From positions 1 to 8,992 of the forward strand of contig CAKSRC010000043.1 in NCBI GenBank assembly GCA_934486915.1: a stretch of 8,992 nt of DNA, in the 5' to 3' direction. Under the pieces are notes generated by a model that was not told the DNA's origin, did no database searches, and saw only the letters and a program-made list of their open reading frames with translations. A program made the translations under genes and the position numbers. Source of the DNA: an uncultured Eubacteriales bacterium. Lineage in GTDB: Bacteria > Bacillota > Clostridia > Oscillospirales > Acutalibacteraceae. This document shows positions 6,588 to 8,992 of this stretch, piece after piece (position 1 is the stretch's first letter; the number at the start of each line of letters is the position of its first letter).

Positions 6588-7673
6588 TTATAACTCAATT
6601 AAATTCTTTTCAAAATTAGTAATGTTCTCATACCCGTTTTCTTTGACAATTAGCATATCTTCTATTCTAACTCCAAATCTATTTTTCAAATAAATTCCGG
6701 GTTCTACTGTTATCACCATATTAGGCTCAAGTACGGTATTTGATAAGGACGAAACCGTAGGATTTTCATGAATCATGATTCCTACTCCATGGCCCGTAGA
6801 ATGGCCAAAGCATCCTTTATATCCATTATTGTATATATAATTTCTTGCTAAGCCATCGATAGTAGAGCACTTCATACCGGCTCTAATCCCATTAATAGCA
6901 AGCTTTTGAGCTTCTAATACAGTATTATAAACCTTTTTATGTTCATCGTTTGCTTTTCCAAGAGAAACTGTCCTTGTCATATCACTATGATACCCGTCGA
7001 CAACAGCGCCTATGTCAAAGGTTATCAAATCCCCGTATTCAAGTTTTTTTTCGCTTGGAACCCCATGAGGAAGTGAACTGTTTTTCCCAGAAACAACAAT
7101 AAGATCAAACGCTATATCCTCAGCCGAGTTTTTCTTCATAAAAAATTCAAGCTCCAGCGCAAGGTCTCTTTCTTTTACGCCGGGTTTCACTATCTTTAAA
7201 GTATCTCTAAGTGCATTTTCGGCTATCTCTTGAGCTTTTTTAATTTTTAAAATCTCATCTTCGGTTTTTATTATACGTAAATTTTCTATTATATAATCAA
7301 GGTACCTATTAAAAATAGAGTTTACACCCTTAGCTTTTAAAAGAGCATCAAAATAATCAGCTTCTTTTAAAGTCATTAATTCATTTTCAAAAACTACATT
7401 TTTAATGTTATGTTCATTAAAAATATCAGCCATTGTTTCACTCAATTTATTATATAATACAACATCTATATCATTTACTTGCCTTGATGCTGCTTCTATA
7501 TATCTAAAATCAAGAAGTAAATAACTTTTTTCTCTTGTGATTACCAAAAAACCATCACTTGAATTAAACGATGAAAAATATCTTCTGTTAACTTGGCTTG
7601 TAATAACAGCAGCATCTATATTTGTTTTCTTATCAAACAATTCTTTTTTTAGTTTATTAATCTTATCGTTCAA
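6588..7673 (-). CDS. pepQ: M24 family metallopeptidase, Xaa-Pro aminopeptidase/dipeptidase type (PepQ-like)
   Basis: This cytoplasmic dinuclear-metal peptidase of 361 residues should cleave peptides with proline in the second position. It has the creatinase-like N-terminal domain (about 1-130) and the pita-bread catalytic domain (about 138-361). The five metal ligands are all present: D220 (FDIGA), D231 (HSDMTRTV), H295 (HSTGHGVG), E324 (VEPGIY) and E338 (RIEDM), with H203 and H302 as probable catalytic histidines. The start is a TTG at 7673, since GGTGAT precedes it at the same spacing as in aroQ, the first internal Met is at residue 81, and the next upstream in-frame codon of note is the aroQ stop. 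It lies 12 bp after aroQ. Aminopeptidase and dipeptidase activities cannot be separated by motif alone, so the gene symbol is tentative. Its place next to efp is common in Firmicutes. Confidence 0.93.
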   Translation of the reverse strand: MNDKINKLKKELFDKKTNIDAAVITSQVNRRYFSSFNSSDGFLVITREKSYLLLDFRYIEAASRQVNDIDVVLYNKLSETMADIFNEHNIKNVVFENELMTLKEADYFDALLKAKGVNSIFNRYLDYIIENLRIIKTEDEILKIKKAQEIAENALRDTLKIVKPGVKERDLALELEFFMKKNSAEDIAFDLIVVSGKNSSLPHGVPSEKKLEYGDLITFDIGAVVDGYHSDMTRTVSLGKANDEHKKVYNTVLEAQKLAINGIRAGMKCSTIDGLARNYIYNNGYKGCFGHSTGHGVGIMIHENPTVSSLSNTVLEPNMVITVEPGIYLKNRFGVRIEDMLIVKENGYENITNFEKNLIEL

Positions 7674-7685
7674 AATATCACCTAT

Positions 7686-8120
7686 TTACATAAGATCTTC
7701 TAATGCATTAAATGCCAAAAAATATCCATTCTTGCCAAAACCCGTAATTTGACCTGCACAAACATCCGCTATAACAGACTTATGTCTAAATTCCTCTCTT
7801 GAATAAATATTAGACATATGCACTTCTACAAATGGGATTCTCACTGCAGAAATAGCATCTCTTAATGTGTAACTATAATGGGTAAGTGCTCCTGCATTTA
7901 TAATAACACCATCAAAGTTGCTTTTAGCCTCATGAATCTTATCTATAAGTGCGCCTTCCCAATTAGACTGAAATACTTCCGCCTCAATTCCCATTTTGTC
8001 TGCGTAAGATATTATTTGCATTTCAATACTTTCGGCTGTTTCGACACCATATATGCTTTTTTCTCTAACACCAATCATATTTAAATTTGGACCTAAAAGA
8101 ACTAGGACTTTTTTCCTCAT
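7686..8120 (-). CDS. aroQ: Type II 3-dehydroquinate dehydratase
   Basis: This enzyme converts 3-dehydroquinate to 3-dehydroshikimate, the third step of the shikimate pathway, and normally forms a dodecamer in the cytoplasm. At 144 residues it has the family length. Conserved residues are visible: GPNLN (10-14), R19, the catalytic Y24 in SIYG, QSNWEG (51-56), N75, H81 (NAGALTHYSYTLRDAI), D88, H101 (EVHMSN), R108 and R112. It is translated from ATG 8120 with AAAGGTGAT close upstream, 24 bp after yqeG and 12 bp before pepQ, so the three genes look like one operon. Related clostridia often have aroE between yqeG and aroQ; it is absent here. No other shikimate gene is in the window. Confidence 0.97.
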   Translation of the reverse strand: MRKKVLVLLGPNLNMIGVREKSIYGVETAESIEMQIISYADKMGIEAEVFQSNWEGALIDKIHEAKSNFDGVIINAGALTHYSYTLRDAISAVRIPFVEVHMSNIYSREEFRHKSVIADVCAGQITGFGKNGYFLAFNALEDLM

Positions 8121-8144
8121 TTTATCACCTTTAATATAAATATT

Positions 8145-8669
8145 TTAATCTTTATGCTCAAGGTCTTTTAAAAATTCATTTTCTTTTCTAATCTTAGCTC
8201 TAATAGGCCTTTCAAAAAAGCGTCGTATTTTCATTCCTCTTGTTTCGTCTTTTTGGGTAGGTTCTAATAATATAGATTTCATTCTTAATAAATTAGCACC
8301 CATTATATCCGTAAAGATTTGATCTCCTATAACCAAAGCTTTATCCTTGTAGTCCGGAAATATCTTTTTTGCTTTATTAAATCCAAATGGAAATGGTTTT
8401 AAGGATAGTGAAACATAAGGTAAATTTAAAACATTAGAAAATTTAGAGACCCTATCATCAAAATTATTTGAAACAATAACTATTTTATACCCACTTTTTT
8501 TAATATCATCCAGCCATTCTACCACTCCATCAAAAGGTTTTGGAGATTTAGAATGAGCTAAAGTATTGTCTACATCAATTAAAAGCAAGGATACGTCTAA
8601 CTTTTTTAGCAGATCTGACGTTATATTTGTAACACTACTTAATAATACAGTGGGCATAAATAAGTTCAT
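8145..8669 (-). CDS. yqeG: YqeG family HAD-IIIA-type phosphatase
   Basis: This 174-residue protein belongs to the HAD hydrolases, subclass IIIA, close to B. subtilis YqeG and distantly to the phosphatidylglycerophosphate phosphatase Gep4. Motif I is DVDNTLAHS, with D32 the likely nucleophile and D34 the acid/base. Motif II is IVSNN (S67), motif III includes K91, and motif IV is GDQIFTDIMGAN (D116, D121) for Mg2+. No large cap domain is present. The basic tail (RRFFERPIRAKIRKENEF) is typical of the family and may touch membrane or nucleic acid. ATG 8669 follows AGGAGAG by 9 bases; a second Met at 8657 lacks a ribosome binding site. The substrate is not established; a phospholipid head-group precursor is inferred from Gep4. 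It begins the yqeG-aroQ-pepQ run, and I see no convincing promoter between it and the rpsU terminator. Confidence 0.92.
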   Translation of the reverse strand: MNLFMPTVLLSSVTNITSDLLKKLDVSLLLIDVDNTLAHSKSPKPFDGVVEWLDDIKKSGYKIVIVSNNFDDRVSKFSNVLNLPYVSLSLKPFPFGFNKAKKIFPDYKDKALVIGDQIFTDIMGANLLRMKSILLEPTQKDETRGMKIRRFFERPIRAKIRKENEFLKDLEHKD

Positions 8670-8702
8670 GCAAATAACTCTCCTAATACAAAAATTCTAA
8701 CC

Positions 8703-8743
8703 AATATTTAAAAAAGCGGGATTAAACCCCGCTTTTAAATATT
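8703..8743 (-). terminator. Rho-independent terminator of rpsU
   Basis: On the minus strand AAAAGCGGG pairs with CCCGCTTTT around a 7-base loop, followed by a total of six T (8715-8710). The arms can be extended by AATATTT/AAATATT, giving a long inverted repeat that is nearly symmetrical and could also stop plus-strand transcripts. It starts 17 bp past the rpsU stop and ends 33 bp before yqeG. Confidence 0.93.
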
Positions 8744-8760
8744 GAATAACGCAAAATAAA

Positions 8761-8937
8761 TTATCTGAATTTGCGTTTGCGCGCTGCTTCTGATTTCTTT
8801 TTACGCTTTACAGAGGGCTTTTCATAAGCTTCTCTTTTTCTAACTTCAGCAATAACACCTGCTCGTGCACATTGCTTTTTAAATCTTCTTAGTGCGCTAT
8901 CAAGAGTCTCATTGTCTTTAATTCTGATTTCAGCCAT
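8761..8937 (-). CDS. rpsU: 30S ribosomal protein S21
   Basis: This is a complete 58-residue gene. The protein starts MAEIRIKDNETLDSALRRF, continues with KKQCARAGVIAEVRKREAYE, and ends in the very basic KKKSEAARKRKFR, all typical of Firmicute S21 in sequence and length. S21 sits on the 30S platform near the anti-Shine-Dalgarno end of 16S rRNA and assists initiation. ATG 8937 has GGGAGGG about 7 bases upstream. The leader just above the ribosome binding site holds two short hairpins, and a strong terminator follows the stop, so it is probably a short transcript of its own or the end of an operon that begins beyond the window edge. Confidence 0.97.
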   Translation of the reverse strand: MAEIRIKDNETLDSALRRFKKQCARAGVIAEVRKREAYEKPSVKRKKKSEAARKRKFR

Positions 8938-8952
8938 TTATTTCCCTCCCAT

Positions 8953-8983
8953 CCGCCGAAAGGCAGGGGTATTGTGTAATACC
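8953..8983 (-). promoter_or_regulatory. Two tandem hairpins in the rpsU 5' leader
   Basis: On the minus strand GGTATT-ACAC-AATACC (8983-8968) forms a perfect 6-bp hairpin. One base later CTGCC-TTTC-GGCGG (8966-8953) forms a 5-bp hairpin with one G-U pair. The second ends only 4 bases before the GGGAGGG ribosome binding site of rpsU. No T-run follows, so these are not terminators. They could be part of a ribosomal-protein leader or stabilise the mRNA end; which it is cannot be decided because the leader runs off the window. Confidence 0.5.
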
Positions 8984-8992
8984 GTACGTTGT

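Noticed and set aside
8670..8702. Promoter for yqeG upstream of its ribosome binding site
   Set aside because: A TAGAAT is present, but no -35 element lies at the right distance; too weak to annotate.
8938..8952. A four-codon open reading frame (ATG GGA GGG AAA TAA) directly abutting the rpsU start
   Set aside because: It is made of the ribosome binding site itself and lacks a properly spaced Shine-Dalgarno of its own; a chance reading is the simplest explanation.

Overview
This window comes from a low-GC, anaerobic Gram-positive bacterium of the Clostridia type (Bacillota). The evidence is AT-rich DNA with strong AGGAGG/GGTGAT ribosome binding sites, an oxygen-sensitive class III ribonucleotide reductase, a lipoprotein-anchored ABC transporter, and the gene run yqeG-aroQ-pepQ-efp followed by a CD1247-like zinc-ribbon protein, a neighbourhood familiar from clostridia. 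The genus cannot be fixed from this sequence. Every gene lies on the minus strand, so transcription runs from high to low coordinates.

In the direction of transcription: (1) rpsU (8761-8937), too short for a usual length cut-off, has two small hairpins in its leader and a strong terminator behind it. (2) yqeG, aroQ and pepQ (8669-6588) are tightly spaced and probably co-transcribed; I see no good promoter of their own. (3) efp and the cysteine-rich CD1247-like gene (6506-5488) start from a near-consensus sigma-A promoter at 6543-6571. (4) A terminator hairpin (5434-5466) stands just before the ribosome binding site of a three-gene ABC importer operon (5421-3094: lipoprotein, permease, short ATPase) of the nitrate/sulfonate/taurine/thiamine-precursor superfamily, substrate unknown. 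(5) After a 192-bp AT-rich gap, nrdD and nrdG (2901-41), coupled by a TAATG overlap, are driven by a TTGACA-17-TAAAAT promoter. One NrdR-type operator lies in its spacer and a second lies just downstream of the expected transcription start. A classic terminator (10-35) closes the operon.

Functionally the window is mostly housekeeping: deoxynucleotide synthesis without oxygen, translation (S21, EF-P), proline-peptide turnover, one shikimate-pathway step, and a HAD phosphatase. The ABC importer is the most accessory-looking part. I found no mobile element, CRISPR array, tRNA or phage gene, and no convincing new defence or metabolic system. The items most worth a second look are the nrdDG control region, the terminator-gated ABC operon, the metallothionein-like tail of the CD1247-like protein, and the rpsU leader.
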